This document shows positions 1 to 8,222 of a stretch of DNA of 64,000 bases, piece after piece. The notes below the pieces were generated by a model. The model made no database searches. It was not told where the DNA came from and saw only the letters and a list, made by a program, of their open reading frames with translations. Position numbers and translations under genes: made by a program. How positions within the stretch are numbered: position 1 is the stretch's first letter; the number at the start of each line of letters is the position of its first letter. This DNA is from Agrococcus beijingensis (GTDB lineage Bacteria > Actinomycetota > Actinomycetes > Actinomycetales > Microbacteriaceae), in NCBI RefSeq assembly GCF_030758955.1, contig NZ_CP132360.1:1013821-1077820 (forward strand). Direction: 5' to 3'.

Positions 1-782
1 AGCGGGGCGTCCGGCTCGGGCGCGGCAGCGGCCGGCGCGTCCAAGCGTGCCTGCCGGGCTCGACGCTCCTCCTCGGCACGGGCGGCGACACGGGCCGAGA
101 CGGCGGCGGCGAGCCCGCCGATGCGCGGCTGATCCTGCTCAGGCAGCAGCGGCTCGACGGCGGGCGCGGGCTGCGCGCGATCGGCCTCGGCGGCATCCGT
201 GGCGGCGTCGACGTCGTGCTCGTCGAGCACCTCCGGCTCGACCTCCGGCACCACCGCGAACGGGTCGCCCTGCGGTCGAGCCAGGAACGGATCGTCGGCC
301 GGCTCTTCGGCATCGACCGGCTCGGGCTCGGGCGCGACCCGCGGCTCGGGCGCGACCTCCCGCGCCGGCACATCCGCCGGCACGGCACGGTGCGCCGCCG
401 CGGCCGCGGCGAGCTCCGCCTGCAGCTCAGCGACGTCGAGCTGCACGGTCGGCACCTCGGCGATCTCCTGCGTCAGCGACCAGCCCGCCGCCGACGGCTC
501 GTCGGCCGACCGGGCGACCGGCGGCAGCTCGACGGGCACGTACGGGTTGATCGCGGCCGCGAACGTGGCGTCGTCGACCTCGAAGGCGGGGCCGCTGTCG
601 AGCGTCGCGACCAGCCGGGCGACCGGCTCGTCGTCGTCATCGGCGACCTGCTCGTCGACGATCTCGACCTGCTCCTCATCGACCTCGGCGAGCGGCGTCG
701 CCGGTGCGCGATCGGCGTCGGCTCGCTGGATGCCCTCGGCGATCAGGGCGTCGAAGTCGTCTTCCCTGGACAGCTCGGTCAT
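1..782 (-). CDS. Acidic Ala/Glu/Pro-rich hypothetical protein, partial
   Basis: An open frame with no stop runs off the left edge, so the C-terminus is missing; about 260 residues are visible. It begins MTELSREDDFDALIAEGI and is rich in Asp, Glu, Ala, Pro and Val, with long low-complexity acidic stretches, an Arg/Glu-rich segment near residue 235 and no predicted membrane helix in the visible part. The start is supported by a leaderless-type -10 hexamer 7 bases upstream. Gene and promoter point away from the flavin oxidoreductase at 883. I recognise no family. The composition suggests a disordered, possibly cytoplasmic scaffold or linker region, but that is inference. Confidence 0.6.
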   Translation of the reverse strand, partial: MTELSREDDFDALIAEGIQRADADRAPATPLAEVDEEQVEIVDEQVADDDDEPVARLVATLDSGPAFEVDDATFAAAINPYVPVELPPVARSADEPSAAGWSLTQEIAEVPTVQLDVAELQAELAAAAAAHRAVPADVPAREVAPEPRVAPEPEPVDAEEPADDPFLARPQGDPFAVVPEVEPEVLDEHDVDAATDAAEADRAQPAPAVEPLLPEQDQPRIGGLAAAVSARVAARAEEERRARQARLDAPAAAAPEPDAP

Positions 783-795
783 GCCGCATATCGTA
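783..795 (-). promoter_or_regulatory. Leaderless-type promoter -10 (TACGAT)
   Basis: On the minus strand TACGAT (790-795) ends 7 bases before the ATG of the partial acidic protein. It supports that start codon and suggests an mRNA with essentially no 5' leader. Confidence 0.45.
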
Positions 796-882
796 TGGGG
801 AGGAGCCCTGACGCCCCTTCGCCACCACCGCGACCCGGCCTCTGGACCCGTCGCAACGCATCCCTCGTCGAGGAGGAACCGC

Positions 883-2475
883 ATGCCGCACGTCGCCATC
901 ATCGGCGGGGGCCACAACGGGCTCACCGCCGCCGCGTACCTCGCCCGCGCGGGCGTGACCGTCACCGTGCTCGAACGGCTGCCGCACGTCGGCGGCGCGG
1001 CGGTCTCGGCGCAGGCCTTCGACGGGCTCGACGCGCGGCTGTCGCGCTACAGCTATCTGGTGAGCCTGCTGCCCGAGCAGATCATCCGCGACCTGGGGCT
1101 CGACGTGCGGCTCGCGCGCCGCCGCTACTCGTCGTACACGCCCGAGCCCGGCACCGATCGCGGGCTGCTCGTCGACGCGGGCGACGAGGCCGCGACGCGG
1201 GCGTCGTTCGCCGCCATCGGCGCCGCAGACGACGCGGATGGGTTCGGTCGCTTCTACGACCGCACCTCGCGTCTCGCCGCGGCCCTCTTCCCGACCCTCA
1301 CCCAGCCCCTGCCCACACGGGAGGCCGCCCGCGAGGCCGCGGGAGCCGCATCCGCCTGGTCCGAGATCGTCGACGCCCCCATCGCCGAAGCGATCGAGGC
1401 GGCCGTGCAGCACGACCTGGTGCGCGGCGTCATCGCCACCGATGCGCTGATCGGCACCTTCGCGTCGCTCGACGACCCCGGGCTCGAGCAGAACCGCTGC
1501 CTGCTCTACCACGTGATCGGCGGCGGCACCGGCGACTGGGACGTGCCGATCGGCGGCATGGGGCACGTCTCGGGCCAGCTCGAGCTGGCGGCGCGGCAGG
1601 CGGGCGCGACGATCCTCACCGGCGTCACCGTCACCGCCGTCACGCCCGACGGCGAGGTCACCTGGGAGGAGCGCGTCGGCGGCCTGCCGACCGGCTCACC
1701 GGGGGTCGCGATCGGCACCGAGCTGACCGCGCAGTTCGACCTGGTGCTCTCGGCGGTCGCGCCGCACGTGCTGTCGGCACTCCTCGGCGACGCCGGCGCG
1801 GCAGCGACGCGCCCGGAGGGGGCGCAGGTGAAGGTCAACATGCTGCTGTCGCGGCTGCCCCGGCTGCGCGAGCCGATCGCGCCCGAGGCCGCCTTCGGCG
1901 GCACCTTCCACATCAACGAGGGCTACCGGCAGCTGCAGACGGCCCACGCGCAGGCGGCGGGCGGCGCGATCCCGGCGCCGCTGCCGTGCGAGATCTACTG
2001 CCACTCGCTCACCGACCCGACGATCCTCGGCGACGACCTGCGCGCATCCGGCGCCCAGACCCTCACCGTCTTCGGGCTGCACGTTCCCGACCGCCTGCTG
2101 ACGCCCGAGAACAACGAGGGGATGCGCGTGGCGCTCGAGCAGGCCGTGGTCGCCTCGCTCGACTCGGTGCTCGCCGAGCCGATCAGGCCGCTGCTGCTCG
2201 AGGGCGCTCACGGGCCGGCGATCGAGACGAGGACGACCCTCGACATCGAGGAGGCGCTGGCGATGCCGGGCGGCAACATCTTCCACGGGCCGCTCTCATG
2301 GCCGTGGCTCGAGACAGAGCCGGCCGGGCCCGCCGAGGCGTGGGGCGTCGAGACGGCGCACCCGCGGATCCTGGTGGCGGGCGCCGGAGCGCGCCGCGGC
2401 GGCGCCGTGTCGGGCCTCGGCGGGCACAACGCGGCGCACGCGGCGCTCGAGCTGCTGGCCGACCGCCTGCGCTGA
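883..2475 (+). CDS. FAD-dependent oxidoreductase, phytoene desaturase-like family
   Basis: The 530-residue protein starts MPHVAIIGGGHNGLTAA, a Rossmann FAD-binding motif at about residues 5-14, followed by the second dinucleotide motif ERLPHVGGAA near residue 32. The C-terminus has GGNIFHGPLSWPW and a GARRGGAVSGLGGHNAA flavin-binding tail, the hallmark of the CrtI / PYROXD2 group of NAD(P)/FAD oxidoreductases. The ATG has a strong GAGGAGGAA ribosome site at 870-878. No crtB, crtE or other carotenoid gene is nearby, so a true carotenoid desaturase role is unsupported; a general soluble redox enzyme is equally possible. The same frame stays open far upstream, but only this start has a ribosome site and the Rossmann motif. 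Confidence 0.88.
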   Translation: MPHVAIIGGGHNGLTAAAYLARAGVTVTVLERLPHVGGAAVSAQAFDGLDARLSRYSYLVSLLPEQIIRDLGLDVRLARRRYSSYTPEPGTDRGLLVDAGDEAATRASFAAIGAADDADGFGRFYDRTSRLAAALFPTLTQPLPTREAAREAAGAASAWSEIVDAPIAEAIEAAVQHDLVRGVIATDALIGTFASLDDPGLEQNRCLLYHVIGGGTGDWDVPIGGMGHVSGQLELAARQAGATILTGVTVTAVTPDGEVTWEERVGGLPTGSPGVAIGTELTAQFDLVLSAVAPHVLSALLGDAGAAATRPEGAQVKVNMLLSRLPRLREPIAPEAAFGGTFHINEGYRQLQTAHAQAAGGAIPAPLPCEIYCHSLTDPTILGDDLRASGAQTLTVFGLHVPDRLLTPENNEGMRVALEQAVVASLDSVLAEPIRPLLLEGAHGPAIETRTTLDIEEALAMPGGNIFHGPLSWPWLETEPAGPAEAWGVETAHPRILVAGAGARRGGAVSGLGGHNAAHAALELLADRLR

Positions 2476-2478
2476 GAT

Positions 2479-2541
2479 CTCAACGTGCCAGGCGTCTGTT
2501 CGGCGCATGGTGTGCGCCGAACCGACACCTGGCACGTTGAG
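2479..2541. repeat. Near-perfect 29-bp inverted repeat (palindromic element)
   Basis: Left arm 2479-2507 and right arm 2513-2541 are complementary at 27 of 29 positions around a 5-base loop. The outer arms CTCAACGTGCCAGG and CCTGGCACGTTGAG match perfectly, as do the inner arms GTTCGGCGCA and TGCGCCGAAC. It lies 3 bases after the oxidoreductase stop and about 10 bases before a truncated gene remnant. It could act as a terminator hairpin, but its length and position suggest a small palindromic repeat element. Confidence 0.8.
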
Positions 2542-2552
2542 TTCGCGTCTAG

Positions 2553-2741
2553 GCGACGCGCGTCGCCCTCACGACGCAGTGCGTCTCCTACATCGAGGCG
2601 CACACCGGAGCGGCGAAGCAGGAGGGTGCCACCGAGAGCGAGATCGCGGAGACCGTCTTCACCACCGCAGCGCTGCGTGCCGGCGGCGGCATGGCGCACG
2701 GCATGATGGCGCTGAAGTTCTTCAACCGCGAAGACGACTGA
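2553..2741 (+). pseudogene. Carboxymuconolactone decarboxylase / AhpD-like C-terminal remnant
   Basis: A 62-codon open frame reads like the C-terminal half of a carboxymuconolactone-decarboxylase-family protein: ALTTQCVSYIEAHTGAA, then GATESEIAETVFTTAALRAG and GGMAHGMMALKFFNREDD. In that family the helix carrying the CxxC or equivalent sits exactly here, but the second Cys is Tyr. No ATG or GTG start lies at its head; an in-frame TAG at 2550-2552 and then the 63-bp palindrome precede it, so the N-terminal 40-60 residues of a normal protein are gone. A hairpin terminator follows directly. I read it as a broken gene whose 5' part was lost or replaced at the palindrome. Confidence 0.7.
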
Positions 2742-2743
2742 CC

Positions 2744-2798
2744 GAACGGCGGACGGACCCTGTGGAGCTGAGCGCGACACAGGGTCCGTCCGCCGTTC
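2744..2798. terminator. Hairpin terminator, 20-bp perfect stem
   Basis: GAACGGCGGACGGACCCTGT (2744-2763) pairs perfectly with 2779-2798 around a 15-base loop. It lies between the remnant on the plus strand and the thioesterase ending at 2821 on the minus strand, so it can serve both directions. There is no clear T-run. Confidence 0.7.
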
Positions 2799-2820
2799 CG
2801 CTGTCCTGCTGTCGCGCGGC

Positions 2821-3396
2821 TCAGCGCGGCGTGCGGCCGCCCCACGACGACGGCGCCGGCTGCCGGTTGGAGGGCAGCCGGTTCATCTCGGCCCAGTCGT
2901 GCACGCGCTGGTCGAGCTCGGGCAGCTCGACGTGGATGCCGGCCGCCTCGAGCACCTCGCGCACGCGAGCGATCGTCGCCGTGCCGACGCCCTTCTCGAT
3001 GAAGCGGGCCTGCACGACACCGCGGGCGCAGACCTCGCCGTCGACCACGAAGCGCTGCTGCAGGTAGATCGCCCGCTCGTCGGCGCCGATCGCGGCCGTC
3101 TCGATCTCGAAGCGCTGCCAGAGGTCGAGGCTGCGGCGGTAGACCATCGTCGACTGCCCGATGACCGCGTAGAAGCCCGCCTTCGCGAGCGCGTCGGCCA
3201 TCCCGGAGCGCACCGTCAGGTCGACGCGCGCGAGATCCATGTACGACAGGTAGCGGCCGTTGTTCATGTGGCCGAGCAGGTCGATGTCGGTCGGCCACAC
3301 CCGGAACGGCGTCCGCGCGACCCCGCCGACCTCGAGCGCCGGGCGCCCCCTGCTCTTCACGGTCATCGCCAGCAGCCACTGCATCCACATGTTCAC
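2821..3396 (-). CDS. Acyl-CoA thioesterase-like hot-dog protein
   Basis: A 191-residue protein with the 4-hydroxybenzoyl-CoA thioesterase signature [19 protein letters not shown] at about residues 38-56, in which the Asp/His/Asn cluster is typical of hot-dog-fold thioesterases. The N-terminus is short and hydrophobic ([11 protein letters not shown]), as in the membrane-associated eukaryotic-type THEM6-like proteins. I chose the GTG at 3394-3396 because AGGA lies 9 bases upstream; the ATG at 3390 is an alternative. It is divergent from trhO with about 58 bases between starts. The acyl substrate cannot be deduced. Confidence 0.8.
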   Translation of the reverse strand: MNMWMQWLLAMTVKSRGRPALEVGGVARTPFRVWPTDIDLLGHMNNGRYLSYMDLARVDLTVRSGMADALAKAGFYAVIGQSTMVYRRSLDLWQRFEIETAAIGADERAIYLQQRFVVDGEVCARGVVQARFIEKGVGTATIARVREVLEAAGIHVELPELDQRVHDWAEMNRLPSNRQPAPSSWGGRTPR

Positions 3397-3442
3397 GGTC
3401 ACCGATCCTGCCCGAGTGGTGCGACGCATCCGCACCGTTTGG

Positions 3443-3454
3443 GAGAATCGTCCA
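3443..3454 (+). promoter_or_regulatory. Leaderless-type promoter -10 (GAGAAT)
   Basis: GAGAAT at 3443-3448 ends 6 bases before the trhO ATG at 3455; no ribosome site is visible, consistent with leaderless transcription. Confidence 0.5.
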
Positions 3455-4324
3455 ATGCACAAGGTGCTGCTCTACTACCGCTTCACGCCGATCGCCGACC
3501 CCGAGGCGGTGCGGCTGTGGCAGCACGCCCTCGCGTCGTCGCTCGGGCTCACGGGGCGCATCCTGATCTCTGCGCACGGCATCAACGGCACCGTCGGCGG
3601 TCCGATGGATGCGTGCAAGCGGTACGCGCGCGCCACCCGGGAGTACTCGGGGTTCACGGGCATGGACATCAAGTGGTCGACCGGCACCGGCGACGACTTC
3701 CCGAAGCTGACCGTGAAGGTGCGCGACGAGATCGTCACCTTCGGCGCCCCCGACGAGCTCGCGGTCGACGCGGACGGCGTGGTCGGCGGTGGCCGGCACT
3801 TGAAGCCGGGCGAGCTGCACGCGCTCGTCGCGGAGCGCGACGACGTGGTGCTCTTCGACGGCCGCAACCGCTTCGAGGCCGACATCGGCCGCTTCAAGGG
3901 CGCGATCGTGCCCGACGTCGACACCACCCGCGACTTCGTCGAGCTGCTCGACTCGGGCGCCTACGACCACCTCAAGGACAAGCCCGTCGTCACCTACTGC
4001 ACCGGCGGCGTGCGCTGCGAGGTGCTGTCGTCGCTCATGGTGCAGCGCGGCTTCGAGGAGGTCTACCAGCTCGACGGCGGCATCGTCCGGTACGGCGAGA
4101 CCTTCGGCAACACCGGCCTCTGGGAGGGCTCGCTCTACGTGTTCGACCAACGGCAGACGGTCGGCTTCGGCGACCCCGCCGACGTCGCGGTGCTCGGCAC
4201 GTGCACGCGCTGCGGCACCGCGACGGGCGGCATGGGCAACTGCGCGCTCTGGTCGTGCCGCAAGCAGGTGACCACCTGCGAGGCCTGCGAGCCCGCCTGC
4301 GCCGTGCACGCATCCGCCGTCTGA
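3455..4324 (+). CDS. trhO: tRNA uridine(34) hydroxylase, rhodanese-domain TrhO
   Basis: A 289-residue UPF0176/YceA-family protein. Residues 1-95 form the N-terminal acylphosphatase-like domain ([12 protein letters not shown]), followed by a rhodanese domain with active-site loop YCTGGVRCE near residue 178 containing the catalytic Cys. The C-terminus has a Cys-rich segment ([22 protein letters not shown]) usual for the family. Characterised TrhO proteins hydroxylate C5 of wobble uridine in tRNA using O2. The ATG is supported by the leaderless -10 6 bases upstream. It is transcribed alone, followed by a GNAT gene with its own promoter. Confidence 0.92.
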   Translation: MHKVLLYYRFTPIADPEAVRLWQHALASSLGLTGRILISAHGINGTVGGPMDACKRYARATREYSGFTGMDIKWSTGTGDDFPKLTVKVRDEIVTFGAPDELAVDADGVVGGGRHLKPGELHALVAERDDVVLFDGRNRFEADIGRFKGAIVPDVDTTRDFVELLDSGAYDHLKDKPVVTYCTGGVRCEVLSSLMVQRGFEEVYQLDGGIVRYGETFGNTGLWEGSLYVFDQRQTVGFGDPADVAVLGTCTRCGTATGGMGNCALWSCRKQVTTCEACEPACAVHASAV

Positions 4325-4353
4325 GGCACGGCAGGCGGCCCCTCGCGGACGGC

Positions 4354-4365
4354 TACGCTGACGGC
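4354..4365 (+). promoter_or_regulatory. Leaderless-type promoter -10 (TACGCT)
   Basis: TACGCT at 4354-4359 ends 6 bases before the GNAT start codon at 4366. It falls in the 41-base gap after trhO, giving the downstream gene an independent start site. Confidence 0.5.
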
Positions 4366-4866
4366 ATGGGCGACGGGGCGAGATATCGAGGGGCGATCCT
4401 CATCAGGAGCGCGACGAGGGCCGACGCCGAGGCGCTGCTGCCGCTGCTCGCCGCGCACCGCAGCGTCGACGAGGAGGACGAGAAGGTCGACCGCTACCGC
4501 GAGCGCCTCGTCGCGCTGGTCGAGAACCCGGCGCACCACATCGTCGTCGCCGAGCTCGACGGCCGCGTGATCGGCTACGCCGCCGCCCAGGACTACGGCC
4601 CGGCGCCGCAGCGCGACTGGTCGATCGCGCGCATGCACGACCTGTGGGTGTCTCCGGATGCGCGGGGCCACGGAGCGGGCACGGCACTGTTCGAGGCGGT
4701 GCGCGAGTGGGCCGAGGAGCACACCCGCGTGCGGGTGCTCGAGTGGCAGTCGCTCGAGGTCGCGAAGGAGTTCTACGCGAAGCTCGGGCTCTCGGGCGAG
4801 CGGGTCGACGAGGCCGACCCGCGCGAGCTGTACGAGATCGAGGTGCACCTGCCCTCGAGGGGATAG
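4366..4866 (+). CDS. GNAT-family N-acetyltransferase
   Basis: A 166-residue single-domain acetyltransferase: RSATRADAEALLPLLAAH at the start of the fold, VAELDGRVIGYAA strand, LWVSPDARGHGAGTALFEAV for the acetyl-CoA-binding loop (R/Q-x-x-G-x-G/A form), and EFYAKLGLSGE at the C-terminal strand. The ATG at 4366 is set by the TACGCT promoter element. The substrate is unknown; neighbours (trhO upstream, a flavin/F420 oxidoreductase convergent downstream) give no strong hint. Confidence 0.87.
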   Translation: MGDGARYRGAILIRSATRADAEALLPLLAAHRSVDEEDEKVDRYRERLVALVENPAHHIVVAELDGRVIGYAAAQDYGPAPQRDWSIARMHDLWVSPDARGHGAGTALFEAVREWAEEHTRVRVLEWQSLEVAKEFYAKLGLSGERVDEADPRELYEIEVHLPSRG

Positions 4867-4888
4867 CTGCCGTGCCGCGGCAGGTGCC

Positions 4889-5284
4889 TCAGGCCACCCG
4901 GCCGCTGACCCTGTCGATCGCCATCCGCAGGATGATGCGGTCCGCCGCGTCGGCCGGCGGCTGCTCGGACGGGTTGCCGTAGCGGTTCTGCAGCTCGACG
5001 TAGAAGGCGCCCGTCGGGTCGTCGACGACGCCCGCCAGGTGCCCGCGCAGCTCGACGTAGAGGTAGGGCTTGGCCGGGTCGACCATCGACAGGCTCATCG
5101 TCGGGTTCGCCTGCAGGTTCTTGATCTTCTGCCGCTTCGACGTGTGGGTGAAGTGCACCTCGTCGCCGACCGCCTTGAACCACATCGGGTTCGACTGCAC
5201 GCTGCCGTCGGGGCGCACCGTCGCGAGGTGCGCGAAGAGCGGGGCGTCGGTGAGGTAGCGGTAGCGCTCGGGGATGGAAGCCAT
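4889..5284 (-). CDS. PPOX-class F420-dependent oxidoreductase
   Basis: A 131-residue split-barrel protein of the pyridoxamine-phosphate-oxidase-like superfamily. Typical segments are LFAHLATVRPDGSVQSNPMWF, VHFTHTSKRQKIKNLQANP and YLYVELRGHLAGV, matching the small F420-dependent subgroup known from Mycobacterium and relatives. It should bind F420 as a soluble dimer and reduce an unknown small substrate. The start lies directly behind a leaderless-type GAGGCT hexamer. It is 12 bases downstream of the phosphatase gene, so read-through from that gene is also likely. Confidence 0.82.
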   Translation of the reverse strand: MASIPERYRYLTDAPLFAHLATVRPDGSVQSNPMWFKAVGDEVHFTHTSKRQKIKNLQANPTMSLSMVDPAKPYLYVELRGHLAGVVDDPTGAFYVELQNRYGNPSEQPPADAADRIILRMAIDRVSGRVA

Positions 5285-5296
5285 GCCGTCAGCCTC
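5285..5296 (-). promoter_or_regulatory. Leaderless-type promoter -10 (GAGGCT)
   Basis: GAGGCT on the minus strand (5291-5296) ends 6 bases before the ATG of the PPOX protein. The hexamer spans the 12-base gap to the upstream phosphatase. Confidence 0.4.
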
Positions 5297-6055
5297 TCAC
5301 GCGGCGTCGGCGACCTCGCCCAGGCCGTCGAGCCGCCACACCGTGGTGCGGGCCGGGAGCGAGACCGTCGTCACCGAGCAGTTGGGCAGGATCACGTCGG
5401 GCGTCACCTCGGGCACCAGCTGGCGCAGCAGCGAGGTGATGAAGCCGCCGTGCGAGACGATCAGCACGTGCAGCGGCCCGTCGCCGGGCAGCGCGCCCGC
5501 GGCGCTCACCACGTGCTCGAGCGCGGCGTCGGCGCGCATCACCGTCGCGGCGGCCTGCTCGGCCTGGCCGGAGTCGTCGAGCTGGGCGATCGTGTCGAAC
5601 AGCCCGCGCCAGCCGACCTGCTCGGCGATCGTGCGCAGGGCGCTCAGCTCGCGGTCGACCTCGAAGCCGTGCTCGACGATCACCTCGCTCCAGACGTCTG
5701 CCGCGGGCCGCTCCTCGTGGCGGCCGAAGTTCCACTCGCGCAGCAGCTCGGTGAACTCGGTCGGCGGCTGCGGGTCGAGCGCGGCGAGGATGCCCTCGGC
5801 CGTCGTGCGCGTGCGGGGCAGGTCGGAGGAGAACGCCAGGTCGAAGCGCTCCCGCGAGAGCCGGCGGGCGACGTCGGCGATCTGGGTGCGCCCGTGCTCG
5901 GTGATCGGGGAGTCGGACCACCCCTGCATCAGGTGGTTGCGGTTGTGCTCGGTCTCGGCGTGCCGCACGATGCGCAGCGTGAGCGCGCGCCCCCGCGCGA
6001 ACGCGGCGAGCTCCTCGGGCAGGCGCTGCCCTGCCTCGTGGTGCCCGTCGTTCAT
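5297..6055 (-). CDS. Histidine phosphatase family protein
   Basis: A 252-residue protein of the phosphoglycerate-mutase-like branch. The catalytic motif RIVRHAETEHN is near residue 30, the Arg of LPRTRTTAEG near residue 80, Glu in LLREWNFG near 105, and the second catalytic His in LIVSHGGFITSLL near 200. It could be a broad phosphatase. Its ATG overlaps the stop of the upstream CopD/CtaG gene as ATGA, so the two are translationally coupled, although a shared pathway is not evident. Confidence 0.88.
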   Translation of the reverse strand: MNDGHHEAGQRLPEELAAFARGRALTLRIVRHAETEHNRNHLMQGWSDSPITEHGRTQIADVARRLSRERFDLAFSSDLPRTRTTAEGILAALDPQPPTEFTELLREWNFGRHEERPAADVWSEVIVEHGFEVDRELSALRTIAEQVGWRGLFDTIAQLDDSGQAEQAAATVMRADAALEHVVSAAGALPGDGPLHVLIVSHGGFITSLLRQLVPEVTPDVILPNCSVTTVSLPARTTVWRLDGLGEVADAA

Positions 6056-8079
6056 CGGTTCCTCATCCGCTCGAGCATGTCGTTGTAGGCGTTGAGCTCG
6101 GCGTCGCCGTCGCGCGCCGCGGCGCGATCGGTGCGCACCTGCTCCTTCTTGTCGCTGCGCGACCAGAGCACCACGGTGATGATCGCCAGGATCACGGTCG
6201 GGATCTCACCGACCGACCACGCGATGCCGCCACCGACCTGCTGGTCCTCGAGCGCGTCGACGCCGTTGCCCATCGCGCCGAACCAGTCGGCCAGCAGCAG
6301 CGACTCCCCCGTCATCAGCGTCAGCCCGAAGAAGGCATGGAACACCATCGAGCCGAGCAGCAGCACCAGCCGCAGCGCGAAGGGCGGTCGCGCGGGGCCC
6401 GGGTCGATGCCGATGATGGCCTGCACGAAGAGGTAGCCCGAGCCGGCGAAGTGCACGACCATCCAGATGTGCCCGAGGTGCTCGTTCATCGACCACTCGA
6501 AGATGGGCGTGTAGTAGAACACCCACAGGCTGACGACGAAGATCAGCGCCGCGACGACGGGGTGGCCGACGACCTGCATGTACTTCGAGTGCACGATCGC
6601 CATCAGCCACTCGCGGCCGCCCATGGTGCCGTCCCGGCGCTTGGCGATCGCCCGCATCGCGAGCGTGATCGGCGCGCCGGGCACGAGCAGCACCGCGACA
6701 CCCATGCCCAGCAGCATGTGCACGAGCATGTGCAGCGAGAACTGGAACTCCTGGTAGAGGTTCAGCGCACCGTTCGTGCACCACCACAGCAGCGCCACAC
6801 CGCCCAGCCACGACACCGTGCGCAGCACCGGCCAGTGGTCGCCGCGGCGCGCGAGCCGCACCGCGCCCGCCACGTAGAAGAACGCGAGCATCGCGCACAC
6901 GACCGTCCAGAGCGGGTCGATCGCCCACTCCGTGAACAGGCGGCTCAGGTCGAACGGCGGCGGCAGGGGCCGCCCCGTCAGGATCTCGGCCGGCGTCGCC
7001 TCGGCGCCGGGCTGCTGCTCGGGCACCGGCGTCGGCGTGCGCGCGAGTCCCGCGGCCACGCCTGCCGTGACGCCCATCACGGCCAGCTCGAGCGCGAGGA
7101 TCGTCGCGACCGCCCGGCCGCCCACCCGCTCGCCGAGCGTCTTCGCGGGGCGCAGGATCCGCATCCGCTGCCATGCGCCGAAGGCGCCCAGCACCACCAG
7201 CAGCACCGTCTTGGCGATCACCAGCACGCCGTAGTCGCTCGTCAGGTCGGTGCCCATGCGCACCCACGCCGACATGACGCCCGTGAACGCGACCACCACG
7301 AAGCTCAGCATCGCGAGCGTCGAGTAGCGCAGCAGCACATCGCTCGAGCTCGCATCCGGGCGCAGCCCCGCTGTGGCCGGTACGTCTGTGCCGGATGCGT
7401 TCGGGGCGGATGCGTCGGCAGAGACCGCGGCGTCGCGGGAGCGGGCGAGCAGGCCGACGTGGAAGATGCCGCCCAGCCAGATCGACACGAACACCAGGTG
7501 CAGCAGCAGCGCCGAGACCGCCAGCGTGTGGGTGTCGGTGCCGCCCGCATGCCCTCCCGACGCGATCAGCCAGAACGGCACCGCCCAGGCGACGACCGTG
7601 AAGGCCGTCGCGGTCGCGCTGCGCGCGACCAGCAGGATCACGGTCAGCACCGCCAGCGACAGCAGGGTGCCGAGGTAGAGGCGCCCCGGCTCGGTGTCGG
7701 TGAAGTAGAGCTGCAGCAGCGCGCCGAAGTCGTTCGTGGCCGAGACGGGCGTGGTGATGAGCGTGCGGAAGCCGCCGAAGGCGAGGAACGCCTGGGCGAC
7801 GCTCGCGAGACCGGTGGCGATGGCCGCCCGGTCGAGCGTGCGGTGCCAGTCGCGGCTGTGGGGTGCGAGCGCGAAGCAGGCGAGCACCAGGCCGCCGAAC
7901 GCGGCTCCGATGGCCAGGTTGCGCACCATGCTGGCGATCGGCATGCCCCAGCGCACCGCCGCGCCCGGATCCTCGATCGCGGGCGCGAGGGCGCCGCCGC
8001 CGAACTCGAGCGCTGCCCACATCGCCACCAGGCCCGCGAGCAGCGCGAGCGCTGGCGCGAGGAGACGGAGGCGCAGCAC
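6052..8079 (-). CDS. CopD/CtaG fusion: copper-handling and cytochrome oxidase assembly membrane protein
   Basis: A 675-residue polytopic protein with two parts. Residues 1 to about 350 carry repeated helices and the His-containing CopD-type block (ASGGHAGGTDTHTLAVSALL, LHLVFVSIWLGGIFHVGLLA). Residues about 385-640 match the caa3-type CtaG family with 6-7 helices and conserved His/Met (HMLVHMLLGMG, YYTPIFEWSMNEHLGHIWMV, FHAFFGLTLM). The fusion is common in actinobacteria and is thought to deliver copper to cytochrome oxidase. The GTG start is chosen from the TACCCT hexamer 6 bases upstream. The charged C-terminal tail is cytoplasmic by inference. Confidence 0.88.
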   Translation of the reverse strand: MLRLRLLAPALALLAGLVAMWAALEFGGGALAPAIEDPGAAVRWGMPIASMVRNLAIGAAFGGLVLACFALAPHSRDWHRTLDRAAIATGLASVAQAFLAFGGFRTLITTPVSATNDFGALLQLYFTDTEPGRLYLGTLLSLAVLTVILLVARSATATAFTVVAWAVPFWLIASGGHAGGTDTHTLAVSALLLHLVFVSIWLGGIFHVGLLARSRDAAVSADASAPNASGTDVPATAGLRPDASSSDVLLRYSTLAMLSFVVVAFTGVMSAWVRMGTDLTSDYGVLVIAKTVLLVVLGAFGAWQRMRILRPAKTLGERVGGRAVATILALELAVMGVTAGVAAGLARTPTPVPEQQPGAEATPAEILTGRPLPPPFDLSRLFTEWAIDPLWTVVCAMLAFFYVAGAVRLARRGDHWPVLRTVSWLGGVALLWWCTNGALNLYQEFQFSLHMLVHMLLGMGVAVLLVPGAPITLAMRAIAKRRDGTMGGREWLMAIVHSKYMQVVGHPVVAALIFVVSLWVFYYTPIFEWSMNEHLGHIWMVVHFAGSGYLFVQAIIGIDPGPARPPFALRLVLLLGSMVFHAFFGLTLMTGESLLLADWFGAMGNGVDALEDQQVGGGIAWSVGEIPTVILAIITVVLWSRSDKKEQVRTDRAAARDGDAELNAYNDMLERMRNR

Positions 8080-8091
8080 CGTCTCAGGGTA
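8080..8091 (-). promoter_or_regulatory. Leaderless-type promoter -10 (TACCCT)
   Basis: TACCCT on the minus strand (8086-8091) ends 6 bases before the GTG of the CopD/CtaG gene. It favours this GTG over internal starts. Confidence 0.5.
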
Positions 8092-8123
8092 GTCGCTCGG
8101 CCTATGAGGTCGACCCGGCGACG

Positions 8124-8193
8124 CCCGCCGGATGGCGGCGGACGACCCCGCCGGATGGCGGCGGACGACGAGAGGGGCCCCGCCGGATGGCGG
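8124..8193. repeat. Short direct repeats of a 22-base unit
   Basis: CCCGCCGGATGGCGGCGGAC recurs at 8124 and 8147, and the core CCGCCGGATGGCGG returns a third time at 8180-8193 inside the hup terminator loop. Each unit also contains a small palindrome (CCGCC/GGCGG). It lies between the CopD/CtaG promoter and the hup terminator. Confidence 0.65.
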
Positions 8194-8203
8194 AGCCCCT
8201 CTC
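8170..8203 (-). terminator. Terminator of the HU gene
   Basis: GAGAGGGGC (8170-8178) pairs with GCCCCTCTC (8195-8203) around a 16-base loop, about 20 bases after the HU stop codon on the minus strand. Confidence 0.7.
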
Positions 8204-8222
8204 GCTGCTGTGCGGTGCGGTC

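Noticed and set aside
199-882. Open frame extending the 883 oxidoreductase upstream on the plus strand
   Set aside because: Ser/Thr/Gly low-complexity antisense to the acidic protein; the ribosome site and the Rossmann motif place the start at 883.
3260-3454. N-terminal extension of trhO
   Set aside because: It would overlap the divergent thioesterase start; TrhO family proteins begin at [10 protein letters not shown].
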